Origin: Saccharum officinarum
Taxonomy: Eukaryota > Streptophyta > Magnoliopsida > Poales > Poaceae
Direction: 5' to 3'
NCBI GenBank assembly: GCA_020631735.1
Contig: CM036158.1
Location: 83,153,914-83,217,913 of the forward strand
DNA: 64,000 bases
The position numbers and the translations under genes are program-made. The notes below the pieces were generated by a model, which saw only the letters and a list, made by a program, of their open reading frames with translations, ran no database searches and was not told the DNA's origin. Shown here in pieces: positions 23,991 to 34,676 of this stretch (positions within the stretch are counted from its first letter, which is position 1; every line of letters starts with the position of its first letter).

Positions 23991-23999
23991 GTCAGTTAC

Positions 24000-24530
24000 A
24001 GTCACAAAAACTGATTATCTTTGGCCGCCAACATTTTTCTGTAGGGGCAAAATAAGCCCTCAAGGACTATATGATTACCATGGGGGCTGTAGAAAACCTC
24101 AAGGAAATGCATATTCTTGAGTGCTAAACCAAACCACCAAAAGTAATTTCACGTTTCCTCGAGTGTTATTACTTCCTCCGTCCTAATATATAAGGCGTAA
24201 CCACTTTTTCTTTGAGTCCTATAATACAAGGTGTGCTCTCTCTAGACACACGTATATCCATGTAGTAGTACTAATGCTGAGAGAGAATTAAATGCATTCC
24301 TCGGTCTTTGAACCAAATGTGGTTACACCTTATTTACTAGGACAGAGGGAGTACAAACTACCATGGTTTGCTTATTTTCTTGGGTGCTATTAGTAACCGC
24401 CAAGGTAACTCGCATTTCAAGTGCTATTTGACACTGCCAGGATAATTCAAGAAAATGGTAGCTTCCTTGGGTGCAAACCCTCAAGTAAATTGTCACAAAG
24501 AAAAAGTTGTTCATTTTCTACTCATTCCTC
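24000..24530. repeat. Degenerate repeat with cttgagtgcta-like motifs
   Basis: Similar motifs (tcttgagtgcta, cctcgagtgtta, tcttgggtgcta, ttcaagtgcta, ccttgggtgca) recur at about 24116, 24158, 24378, 24416 and 24468. They resemble subterminal repeats of a DNA transposon. Family and ends are unknown. It is interrupted by the MITE at 24172-24351. Confidence 0.4.
24172..24351. mobile_element. Stowaway-type MITE (180 bp)
   Basis: It starts cttcctccgtcctaatatat after TA and ends in the complementary arm ttactaggacagagggag before TA. The inner arms carry ggcgtaaccac and gtggttacacc. Confidence 0.85.
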
Positions 24531-25980
24531 TTAACCACCAATATAATGGACTCATTGCAGGCATGTTAGTTAGACATTGCATTTTATAAATACAAATGCT
24601 CCCTTGACATGTTTGTGGAATGAAATACAATTTTTCTTGGTACATTAATCCACCAAAAGGTACAATTTTAAGTTATTAATTATCAGAGAATGCATATTGG
24701 CACTTAGCTTAAGATGTCTCTAGCTAGTTATAAAGCTTACATGCAACATACAAAAATCGGATAAAGGCAAAGTTTATATCAAAGTTGTAGACTTTGAAGA
24801 GATCAATAAATTTGTAGTTGATGACATTCTCATTTGAAATCATTTATAGTCTAGAAATTATGTTTTAAGTTCTTAGAGCTTTGATTTTTTTCTTCTAATT
24901 TTCCAAATGACCTTGGATGGAGATACAATCTAAACCAAAGCTATAGTATTCGACGAGATCTAAAACTTTTTAGTTCAAACTTTTTTTCCTTTGGAAATCG
25001 TTTATGACCTCAAATACAATAATCATTACAAGATTCACTAAAGTTAATACAAAAGAAAAGAATCATTCACTTAGTCACGGGTTACTTTGAGGTGCAGTGG
25101 TAAGTACACTTTAGCTCATGAGAATACTCTGTTTTCTGGTAGTGAGTTATTACGATGAACAAATGAACTTGCAACATAAACGATCTATTCTGTTTTCTGG
25201 TAGTGACTAGTGAGTTACGAACTTGCAACATAAACGATCTTGCAATGAGACACTGACTAGAAACTGGCATCGTGCACTCAAATTGCAGCGTCGTGCACAG
25301 GGGATACAGACCTGCTAGCTTCTCCTTTTATTCCTGAAAGGAATGGAAAGCTACAGTATGGTGCTTGTCGTCGTTCGTTCCTTCGAGTGCCGGTTACCAC
25401 GTTTTTGCCATCTGTATCACTATCTGGCCGATCACGCGCTGATCTTGGCGCGGAATCTGCACACATACGTACGTGTTGCAAAGTGGAAAGTCCACACGTA
25501 CAAATTTAATGTCACCCCAGGGGTAGTCAAGCGCATGCGCATTATATTAGCAGCTGAATTGATAGTCTCCTCCTCCTAGCCTGCCTTTGAGTGAAGTGGG
25601 AGCAAAATCATTTCACTAGGAATCACCGAGCCATCAGCATAACAAATCATAGTATAGTTCTCCCAGGTATATGTGCCACGTTCAAAAAAAAAAAACCTTC
25701 AAACGTCACTTGTGTCGGACGAACTTTTGCTGCTTAGACTTCAGTAAAGAAATTTAGAGGAAGATTAATAAAATCACACACACATACTAGTAGTACAGAA
25801 CAGGTAGTGAGAGATCGATCTCCATTAGCTCTGCTTTAAATCTTCTTTTAACAAGCTTTTGAAAAGGAACCGAGGACGACACAAAATTTTCAAAAGCATG
25901 ACGAGTACACTCGGGCACATGATCCACATGTTGATGCTTTGATGGTGAGCGGCCCCTCTCCTCTCCCCTGCCGTGCTGTG
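24531..25980. repeat. AT-rich spacer upstream of the lipase gene
   Basis: No gene supported. A block ctgttttctggtagtga with gaacttgcaacataaacgat repeats at about 25128-25180 and 25190-25240. 25300-25560 gives short opposing ORFs without features. 25590-25980 is probably the promoter region of the lipase gene. Confidence 0.4.
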
Positions 25981-25981
25981 C

Positions 25982-25989
25982 TATTATAA
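25982..25989 (+). promoter_or_regulatory. TATA box of the phospholipase gene
   Basis: tattataa lies 122 bp upstream of the ATG at 26104. Transcription would start about 25-35 bp downstream, near 26010-26020, giving a 5' UTR of roughly 90 bases. Confidence 0.6.
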
Positions 25990-26103
25990 GGCAGCGCACT
26001 TCGCCACCATGCTGCACCCACAGAGACAGGAACAGGCAACTAGCAGTAGGTGTGCTCTCTCCAGATCTTTCTCTTAGTTTCCTCACACAACGACGACGAG
26101 CCC

Positions 26104-27675
26104 ATGTCCGCCGCGGTGACGGCGCCGCCCTGCCACAGCCGGCCGTCCCCTCTCAACCCCAACTCGAGGGCCACGCCGTCGCCGAGCAGCAACGGCAAGC
26201 CCAACGCTGTCTCCACGACACGGAGGCACCTCGCCAACCTCGACCGCCTCCTCGTCAAGCCGCCACCGCTCCCGCTCCCGCTCCCGCCGCAGCCCAGGAA
26301 GCTGCCAACCGAGGTGCCAGGCGACGGGGAGGCCACCCCCGACGACCGCAGCGGCCACGGCGGGCTCCTCAACGCGCTGAACCTGTCCACGCTCCTGCCC
26401 TTCACGCGGAAGGCAGCCGTGGACGAGATGTCCCCGCGCAGCCTGGCGTACATGCAGCGCCTCCTCACGCTCTCCCCGCGGCTGTCGCCCAAGGGCTCCA
26501 TCGCGGCCGAGTGGCGGAGGTACCACGGCGAGGGCGGGTGGGAGGGCCTCCTCGACCCGCTCGACCACAACCTGCGCCGCGAGCTCCTCCGCTACGGCGA
26601 CTTCGTGCAGGCCGCCTACACGGCGTTCCACTCCATGCCGTCGGCGGCGGAGGCAGCGTCCAACGGCCACCACCGCACCCTCGTGCTCCCGGACCGCTCG
26701 TACCGCCCGACGCGCAGCCTCTTCGCCTCGTCGTCGCTGTCCATCCCGCCGTGGGCGCAGCGGCGGTCGGCGCCCAACTGGCTGACGCAGCGCACCAGCT
26801 TCGTCGGCTACGTCGCCGTCTGTGACAGCGAGCGGGAGGTCCGTCGCATGGGCCGCCGCGACATAGCCATCGTGCTACGTGGCACCGCCACCTGCCCCGA
26901 GTGGGCCGAGAATCTCCGCGCCAGCCTCGTGCCGCTCACGGCGGACGACGACGCGTCGTCCGCGCCCAAGGTGGCAAAGGGGTTCCTGAGCCTATACAAG
27001 ACGCCAGGAGACCATGTGCCCAGCCTCTCGGCCGACATAGTGGACGAGGTGAGGCGTCTCATGGAGGTGTACAAGGGGGAGGAGCTCAGCATCACAATCG
27101 TCGGACACAGCCTTGGCGCGTCGCTGGCCCTCCTCGCCGCCGACGAGCTTAGCGCTTGCCTGGCTGCTGACACAGACGGCACCACGGATCACCGGCCGCC
27201 GCCGCCGATCGCCGTGGTCTCCTTCGGTGGCCCCAAGACCGGGAACCGCGCGTTCGCGGAGCGGCTGCAGCGCGAGCGCGGCGTGAACGTCTTGCGGGTG
27301 GTGAACGCGGGCGACGTGGTGACGCGCGTGCCGGCGCCGATTTCGCGGGAAGGGTATGTGCACACGGGTGGCGCTGAGCTGAGACTGCACAACAGCGACT
27401 CGCCGTGCCTGCGTCCCGACGCGGGGCCAGCGTGCTGCCACGACCTGGAGGCGTACCTACACCTTCTCGACGGGTTCGCCGGCTCCGGGCGGCCGTTCCG
27501 CGCCGACGCGAGCCGCAGCGTGGCGCGGCTGCTGACATACCAGCGGCCCAGCGTGAAGCGTGCGTACGTGGAGCGCGCGCGGATGCTCGGGTTCGAGCCG
27601 GCCTCGCCCAGGACCGCCACCGCCAACGGCGCCGCCGCCGACGGCCAGTACGGCTACCTGGCCAGCCCTACATGA
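26104..27675 (+). CDS. Phospholipase A1, PLA1-Igamma/DAD1-like class, probably plastidial
   Basis: This intact, intronless gene encodes a 523-aa lipase 3-type protein. Such enzymes release sn-1 acyl chains from membrane galactolipids and phospholipids; in plants this can feed 18:3 into jasmonate synthesis. I use the ATG at 26104 because the frame upstream to 26050 has only a GTG. Residues 1-80 are Ser/Pro/Thr/Arg-rich and acid-poor at first, as in a plastid transit peptide. NALNLSTLLP (about 90-100) and GLLDPLDHNLRRELLRYGDF (about 150-170) are class I landmarks. The nucleophile is S336 in GHSLGASLAL. Asp404 (NAGDVVTRVP) and His446 (CCHDLEAYLHLL) complete the likely triad. Length fits Igamma (about 515-530) better than DAD1 itself (about 447). 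No frameshift was seen. GC3 is very high, unlike the flanks. Confidence 0.92.
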   Translation: MSAAVTAPPCHSRPSPLNPNSRATPSPSSNGKPNAVSTTRRHLANLDRLLVKPPPLPLPLPPQPRKLPTEVPGDGEATPDDRSGHGGLLNALNLSTLLPFTRKAAVDEMSPRSLAYMQRLLTLSPRLSPKGSIAAEWRRYHGEGGWEGLLDPLDHNLRRELLRYGDFVQAAYTAFHSMPSAAEAASNGHHRTLVLPDRSYRPTRSLFASSSLSIPPWAQRRSAPNWLTQRTSFVGYVAVCDSEREVRRMGRRDIAIVLRGTATCPEWAENLRASLVPLTADDDASSAPKVAKGFLSLYKTPGDHVPSLSADIVDEVRRLMEVYKGEELSITIVGHSLGASLALLAADELSACLAADTDGTTDHRPPPPIAVVSFGGPKTGNRAFAERLQRERGVNVLRVVNAGDVVTRVPAPISREGYVHTGGAELRLHNSDSPCLRPDAGPACCHDLEAYLHLLDGFAGSGRPFRADASRSVARLLTYQRPSVKRAYVERARMLGFEPASPRTATANGAAADGQYGYLASPT

Positions 27676-28140
27676 CTCTGTAGCTAGAAAGCAAGCATGC
27701 ATGCATGCAAACTCCATTGTTAGCAGAGGATATGCACGTGTTTCTTGACGTGCAATCTATTACCGTGTGTATATGTGACTATGCCATCCTGTGTAGTATT
27801 TGCCTCGTGCTGAACATGCATGCTGGTGACGAAGTCATCGCTTGTTAACATCCTTTTCTTGCCACGGCTAAAAAACGATTTTAGGAGATATTTAACTCCT
27901 TTCATTCGCAGAAGAATATGTCGGTTGTTAACATCTTTTCTTGCCACGGCTAAAAAACGATTTTAGGAGATATTTAACTCCTTTCATTCGCAGAAGAATA
28001 TGTCTGTCAACAAAAACATATCGATTTTCAGAAGGGTCGTCCCATTTACATAGACATACAATAAAATACAATTTCTAAAAATTAATTAAGAGGGTCATTC
28101 CATTTACGTAGACATCCAATAAACTACAATCTCTAAGAGA
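27676..28140. repeat. 3' flank of the lipase gene with two tandem duplications
   Basis: About 80 bases, starting gttaacatc, passing through gccacggctaaaaaacga and ending gcagaagaatatgtc, occur twice in direct tandem (27845-27923 and 27926-28003) with almost no differences. A second unit of about 57 bp (catttacatagacatacaat versus catttacgtagacatccaat) is repeated at about 28040 and 28097. The near identity of the first pair points to a recent event. Confidence 0.85.
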
Positions 28141-28879
28141 CAGGTCTTTTAAGTGGATTACCTCTGCAGGTCGTGTTAGTTGAGGCTTCGCCCGTTAGCT
28201 TGATTGTGATCCATCTCGGACGGCTATCGACCTCAGAGTATATAACAAGTAAACAAGAGGTAGCCCTAGCTCGTCACTTCCCTCTCTAGCCATAGTTATT
28301 ACACACCTCTCTTTTCTGCCCTACCTCGGTCAGCAAACCACCAGGGCAAGAGGAAGACAATGATTTATATCATTGCTTGCCGGTACCTACGTCCTCGTTA
28401 TGGCGAGTTTCAATGTAATGATTTGCGCACTACCAAGCCACTTAAGCTTGATCTATAACTTGGATGCTGCAAGAATCAATCAACAAGGAGCATTCCAACT
28501 AGCCACAAATATTTCAATACAGTTGCTCTTCGTGATCTACTGTGGGGTTGTTGATGGTAAAAATGTCATAATTTTACATATCCAATATACCGTCAACAAG
28601 CCTCAGAATAAGAGGAAGATGAGCGTAACATGAGCATATTCTATCAAATAACAAAGTTACTTGTACCTAGAGTATTGTGTTGGTAGACCTTTGACTCATG
28701 ACTCGTGCTCACACAAGATAGAATAACAGGTGTCTAGCGATGATATGGAGTCTGATTCGTATACGTATTGGATCTATTATGATTTTTTTTTCTTTACATT
28801 GACCTTTGACTAGCGGTGGGACGTCCTACCGCCTCCAAAAATATGTTTACCTGCCTCTAAATTCGGTTTTGTACTAGTG
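28141..28879. mobile_element. Possible CACTA fragment ending at 28879
   Basis: The right end reads ttcggttttgtactagtg, the complement of CACTAGTACAAAACCGAA, a CACTA-type terminus. ccgcctcc and cctgcctct subterminal motifs precede it (28800-28860). A TATA-like gagtatataac at about 28236 lies in the left part. The left end was not found, so the extent to the left is a guess. Confidence 0.45.
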
Positions 28880-30169
28880 GGGAGCACCACTGAGGACCAC
28901 ACGCTTGTTCGTGACCACGATGTGCCAATATGAGGGTAGACGAAAAGAAGAAGAAAACGCTACATATACATGGTAGACGAAAACAAAGTAGAGCGTCAGT
29001 GACCGTAAGCTTTTGGATTCCGTGTGAGCTTGTTGCTTGGCGATTCGCTAGCGAGTCCGATTTTACGTTTTTTCTCATACATGTGGAATAAAATACCTAT
29101 ATATTATGTGCTTGCCATTTCGACTCCGACACACAGATTGCGCTGGTTTTCTCTGGCTGCTGGGTAATGGAGAGCTCAGAATTAGTCAACCACTCACGAT
29201 TGTGCAAGAACAACATCATTGGACGTCGTGCTGGGAAAATGAGTCGTTGCATTATTCTCGAAGAAATATCCAGGCTATCCTCTCTATCGTGCACATAGTA
29301 GTCCTCTTAATTTTGTCTGTCGTCTGTTGTGAGCCGTGCCGATTGAGTATGGATACAGTACTACATGATCGAGAGTGAGACGTGAATGGAAACCGCATAT
29401 TATATTTTTCTCTCGTTTTATTGATATATATGGGGTTCAGCTGGTAAGGACACCACACGACACTCCAAGAGTGAAGTAGCAGCAGCACAGTAGTGGTCGA
29501 ATGAGACAATGAGTGGGTGCAGCGTCAATGTGTGATGATGTGGTGGTCTACTAGTGGATGGATCCGCGTGTCGGACTCGTTCGTAGGTAAGACGCACGCA
29601 CGTTACGAGCCCAGTCGGTTGCGCTCATTAGTGGAGTGGAGCGCCGAACGAACCATTAGCGCGCAACACCTGCGCGCTAACGACGTGCTAAATGGGGTGG
29701 CAATCTAGCTAGTGGCTAGCTAAAAGTGTTTAGTGCAAGCTAAAGTGTTAAACTTAACGCAACAACATATTGTTGCGGCGGATAAAGATTGTTGGTCAAG
29801 TAGCTATCATATATCTAATCATGTCAACTCGCGCATTAATAAATAATCTGGTGTGTAAAAAAATTATTGCGGCCTTATATATTATTTATAATTTCCATGC
29901 GGCTTGCAAAGGCACTCTTGGAATTGTGTAACAAAAGTTTGTTTGGCTAAAAGTTATATTAGCAAAAACTAATAGTATATCGAGTTGTTGGGATTATTTG
30001 TGTGTTCGAACCTGTTCCACTAGGTTTGAGTTCCCAACTCTATGCGTCCGTCGGCAGTCAGATACTCGCGCGACGACTTCGTCAATTCTAATTTCTGTCG
30101 ATAAAGTTTCTCGAGTGAGCAGACGGCATTCATCATAGTTCATAGGGATGTTCATACGCTAATTAAGTA
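28880..30169. other. Intergenic sequence, no supported gene
   Basis: Short ORFs on both strands (29097-29509) overlap each other and lack features. No RNA gene was recognised. Confidence 0.4.
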
Positions 30170-30306
30170 CTCCCTCCATTCCAAATATTATAAGTCATTT
30201 TGACTTTTTTGATACATCAATTTTGCTATGTATCTAGATAAATAATATGTCTAGCTACGTAGCAAAATTGATGAATAAAAAAGTCAAAATAACTTGGAAC
30301 GGAGAG
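30170..30306. mobile_element. Stowaway-type MITE, short hairpin form (137 bp)
   Basis: It starts ctccctccattccaaatatt after TA. The right arm is the near-complement (gtcaaaataacttggaacgg then agag). The centre is small, so the whole element folds into one long hairpin. Confidence 0.8.
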
Positions 30307-30424
30307 ATACATGTTGAGCTTGCACTCCGGCTATGTTTCGAGAAGAACTTAGCAAAACCTTGCCTAGTAATAAAAGGTTAGCAATTTTATTCTTATGCAT
30401 CTCGAAGCAGTCATATACTCAATG

Positions 30425-30586
<162 letters not shown>

Positions 30587-30639
30587 GTTTTACTAAACTA
30601 TCTATCTGGTGACAGGTGGTGCAAAAGAAAAGAAGTATC

Positions 30640-30970
30640 CAATACTCTATTATTGTCGGTGTTTTGTAAATTGGACTATTAAACTTATACGATGGCCGCG
30701 TTGTTCCAGAAAAACGATGGTAGCATTCAAAAGACACGAGGATTTATACTGGTTCAGGCCGGAGCCCTACGTCCAGTCTCAGAGATGATCGAGTGTGTGT
30801 TCCTCACTTGAATGCTCTGAAGTTCTTACAATGGGAGTACAAGAATGGTGGAAGAGAAAGAAGAGCTAGAGCTAGAAAATGGACTGCCCGGAGGGAAGCT
30901 CTAGGAGCCCTGCTACGATGGAGAATGGGTAAAATGGTAGAGGATGAGCATTTATCGAGATGGGTGCTTT
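30640..30970. mobile_element. Unassigned repeat fragment before the Athila-like element
   Basis: tgtcggtgttttgtaaa and ggatttatactggttcaggc resemble stretches common in grass transposons, but I cannot name a family or fix the ends. It contains no usable frame. Confidence 0.35.
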
Positions 30971-31380
30971 GGTTGCCCTTATAACATTGCAAAAAGGCTT
31001 ACTTTTAATGATAAAATCCTAGAAAGTATAAATGCTAAAATGGATAGTTTTTCTTCTGCTATTCAAGAACAAATCATTTTCAATAAAAAGATAGAAGTGC
31101 AATTGGCCCAGTTAGCTTCTGCTATGTCTTTTGCCACTAACCTTGAGAAGGTCAAAGCTATAACCACAAGAGGTGGCAAGTCTACTCGTGATCCACCATA
31201 TCCAAAAGGGTCAGGTAAGACAGGTGGTAGTGCAAGAAGAAGAAGAGAAGGAAGACGATGAAATACCACAAGAGCAAGAATTACAGTAAGATTTTTGTGA
31301 CACCACTCTCCTACCATTTCCACATAGAAATAGAAAGGCCAAAATAAAAAGAGCAGTTTGGTAAGTTTGTGGAGGTAATT
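30971..31380 (+). pseudogene. Athila-like gag, C-terminal remnant
   Basis: The frame ending at 31261 contains DKILESINAKMDSFSSAIQE, VQLAQLASAM and VKAITTRGGKSTRDPPYP, the usual end of gag in Athila-like Ty3/gypsy elements, where the TTRGGK(S/T) stretch precedes protease. The N-terminal two thirds of gag and the zinc-binding part are missing. Confidence 0.7.
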
Positions 31381-31488
31381 CAAAAGTTATATATCAATAT
31401 TCCGTTGCTAGATGCCATCCAGGTACCTACATATGCGAAGTATCTCTGAGACATCCTGAACAACAAAAGACCTCTGCCCTCTACTGAA

Positions 31489-32028
31489 GTGATTAAGCTA
31501 ACAAAGGAGTGTAGTGTGGCCATCCTCAACACTTCACCTATCAAGAAAAAGGATCCAGGATGCCCCACTATTGATTGTTCAATCGAAAGCCAGAATTTTA
31601 AGAATGCATTATGCAATCTTGGCGCAAGCGTCAATGTCATTCCCAAGAAGGTTTTCAACAAGCTCAGCTACTCTATGCTAACACCAACTTCAATGTGTCT
31701 GCAACTAGCCGACCAATCGGTCCGCTATCCTGCAGGAATCACTGAGAATATTCCAGTAAAAATCTAAAACTTTTTTGTTTCTATAGATTTTGTAGTACTT
31801 GACATGCAGGAAGATATGAAGACACCTCTCATCCTTGGGAGACCATTACTGAGTACCACAAATGCCCACATTGATGTCGGAGCTATAGAAATTAAATTCA
31901 ACATCAATGGAAAAGAAGAGCAATTCGCATTCAAGCCACGACCGGAGCAATGCTCAATCTTGGAGTGTCATGAAGAACAAGAATCAAGGTCATCATCTCT
32001 GGGACCGGAGAATACACTCAAAGAATAA
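31489..32028 (+). pseudogene. Athila-like protease (retropepsin), inactive remnant
   Basis: The frame contains the retropepsin core. Where functional copies have CDLGASVN, this one reads CNLGASVN (Asn at residue 43), so the catalytic aspartate is gone. An in-frame TAA at 31765-31767 breaks it, and the second half (PLILGRPLLSTTNAHIDVG) continues in the same frame. Reverse transcriptase and integrase, expected next, are absent: after 32028 the sequence goes straight into non-coding DNA. The element could not move by itself. Confidence 0.75.
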
Positions 32029-33026
32029 ATCAATTGGAGAAGTCCAGTTTGGTGGACTTAAAATTCCTGAACCCTTCGCCGGAGGTAACTCGGTAGTTAT
32101 CCATACCTTAATTTTTCGCATTGCATTTGCATATCTACTTTCCTAATAAGTGCATTAGAGAAAACAAAATAAAAATTAGCATCATGGCATTAATAAAATT
32201 TAAGCCCCATATAAATAATTTTTATGGAGCATAAAACCCTTGTGAATAATATTTATTGTGGTGGCAGAAAAATATAAAAATACCATCATTTGAATTCTTA
32301 TTTTCCATAGTATCATAAAAATATTTTCTTTTTTCGTACTTATGTGTTTATACGGTATAAATACGGGAAACATGTGGGGTCCACTCAACCACCACCTATC
32401 ACTTCCACTTACATCACTTCATCACCCACCATCTCCATTATTTCACCACCATTCTCACTCCCATCTCTTCCCGTCATCTTTTCCACCGAAAGGAGCACCA
32501 AGGAGGCACGCACTTAGATGCGAAGCAAAGAACCACCAGGAAAATGGAGAGGGCAAATGGCCAAGGGGTGGGGCTGGTCAGCCCCACCACCATGCCACCC
32601 GACCTCCCTCTTCCTCCTCTATAAAAGCCACTCCTCCTGGCTGCCAAACTTATTCATACACATTGTATTCTGCTACTACAAGTTCAAAATTTTAGTTTGA
32701 AATGTCGTAGTTGAAATCCACTCCATTTGGGGAGGTTTGAGTGAGTAGAAGAGAAGGGATTGTGAGAGTGATCTTAGTGCAAGAGTTTGAGTAAGAGATT
32801 AGTGGAAGTGCTGCTCAAATCTTAGTGAAAGAGTTAAATATTAGAGGGTAGGTGCTGTCCACATTAAAAGCAAAGATTAAAAGAAGTTAGGGAGAAATAA
32901 TCAATTTTCAACTTGAATGACTGATTCCCGGATTACTAACTTTCTGGACGGCTGACTCTCTAACAATTTTTTCCTAACCTTCACTATTTTCCACTAGTTG
33001 TGTTTGTGTTTGTGATTATTTTGCAG
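32029..33026 (+). promoter_or_regulatory. Leader of the Athila-like third ORF: TATA box and splice acceptor
   Basis: About 1 kb of non-coding DNA with a TATA box (tctataaaagcc, 32619-32630) and an acceptor-like tgtgattattttgcag ending at 33026, four bases before the ATG at 33031. Spliced subgenomic RNAs for the third ORF have been described for Athila-type cereal elements such as Bagy-2, so the acceptor fits that. The TATA box could also allow separate initiation. No donor was identified. Confidence 0.5.
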
Positions 33027-33030
33027 GAAG

Positions 33031-34676
33031 ATGAGTAAGTTCACTAGCAAGGCCAAGAGCACACTCAGTTCAGTTTCCTTCCGTCGAACAAGTAGTCGTA
33101 CTTCATCCCATTCTGGCTCTGACATGGAGGTTGATCCGCTGACTTTCGCCGTCGGTTCTTCATCACGCCAACATCATGAGGTACTCTACACTCTCTTGAG
33201 GGACAATCACATCAAGTTCAAAGACAATCGAGAGAAGAAGATATGCAAGCAGTTGAAGGATCGGGAGTTCACGCTAACCCTTGTCATTGACCCGGATCTT
33301 CTGCAGTCAGTTGGTATGGACTCTGAATTTGAACTTATTTTTCACAATATTGGATGGGAAAATGCCTGGGAAATAAATGAATTAGGGTGTAGGCTGCTCA
33401 CTATAGAATTTTTATGCACTCTACAACTTGGAGAAAATGAAGTATCTTTCAGATTATTTAATATGCCATTCTCCCCATCATGGAAAAACTTTAGCACATT
33501 CCTAGGATTCCCTGAACTTTGCAGTGTGGACATAGATAGTGCCCTGAATGATTTTGATAAGACCCGATTCTAGCAGGATATTTCTAAGGAGACAGTTTGT
33601 CATAGACCATGCACTGATGAAATACACCACCCTACTTTACGATTTATTCATAAATGGTTGGGTATCACTTTCTTTCCTAGAGAGAATTTTCAGATAGCTA
33701 GAATAGAGGAACTGAAACTCATGTATGCTATGATCAAGAAAAGAAAAGTTTCTCTAGTAAAACCGATGATGAATTATTAGCTGTCTATTCCTAGGTTAAA
33801 GGGGAGTGTAACTTGTACTTCATGGGTGACTCATCTTATAAATAATTTAGGCCTGCTAGAAAATGCTAATGTTACTTTCATTGATACACCTCGTCAGATC
33901 CTTGGCTACACTTTCTTTAATAAAGCCCATATGCTTAAAAAGGGAAAATGGAAACACAGTAGATGTACAAAAGCTACACCAACGAGTATGAATTGCTAGA
34001 CTGAACTCTTGGTCTATATGTGGTGGGAAACTTTGTTTTTGAGCTGTAGAAACCAGGTCCAGTAGTAGGCAGGAGTACCTCTGCCTGTTTCACAAGGAAC
34101 CAGAACCCGAGGTATCAAGGTGAGGATACTGTTCCTCCAGAGCCGGCCTTCACCAACTACTTTGGATTCGACCAAGTAGGACCATCACAAGCACGTCATC
34201 CGGGATGGGAGAACCAATCTCCCTATCAGTCAGAAACATCATCAAGCACACCAAGGGGGCAATGTAATTTCACTAACTATCATCCGTAGGAGTATGAGGA
34301 GGCAACAAGCAATGTCTAGAGGGGGCGCATATCCTTCTCTGCATGGGGCATCCATGACCATGCAAGCTTCCACGACCTGTTCTCGTGCGTCTCATCCTCA
34401 GTAATACTACCAGCCTCCGCCTCAACCGCATCACCAACCACCACCCATGGACCACGATCAGCAAGACTTCTACGATCGCTTCGACAACCGTCTGGCCACT
34501 CTTGAAGAGGGTCAGCAAGGGATAAGAACCACTTTGCACCAACGAGCACAATGGCAACAGCAGACATCGCAAACCCTTGAAGAGATCTAGCAGTATGAGC
34601 AGCAACAACAAGCCAACTTCAACTATTTGTTTAGTGGTCTTGGCTTGGATTTCCCGCCGCCACCGCAACAGTGAGA
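33031..34676 (+). pseudogene. Athila ORF-1-type third gene (env position), broken
   Basis: An ATG frame of 180 codons (MSKFTSKAKSTLSSVSFRRT start, Ser/Arg-rich) holds a central domain with WENAWEINELGCRLLTIEFL and EVSFRLFNMPFSPSWKNFST, resembling the Athila ORF-1 family. It stops at 33571-33573. Similar coding continues with further stops: about 33580-33970 (LGITFFPRENFQIARIEELK), then a Pro- and Gln-rich part (34420-34676: DRFDNRLATLEEGQQGIRTT, ending FPPPPQQ). No signal peptide or membrane segment is visible. The same order of parts is seen in the Sirevirus third ORF at 45883. Confidence 0.6.

Noticed and set aside
26009..26077. Upstream ORF (22 codons) in good Kozak context before the lipase ATG
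   Set aside because: With TATA at 25982-25989, transcription should begin at about 26010-26020, so the uATG is probably at or outside the transcript start. Mapped 5' ends would decide.
26050..26103. Longer N-terminus of the lipase (MCSLQIFLL...)
   Set aside because: The first codon at 26050 is GTG, not ATG. The first in-frame ATG is 26104.
26052..27683. Long ORFs in other frames over the lipase gene
   Set aside because: High-GC third positions create open shadow frames. Only one frame has the lipase motifs.
30000..30030. tRNA T-arm-like gttcgaacctg
   Set aside because: No acceptor stem or anticodon arm nearby. No tRNA fold.
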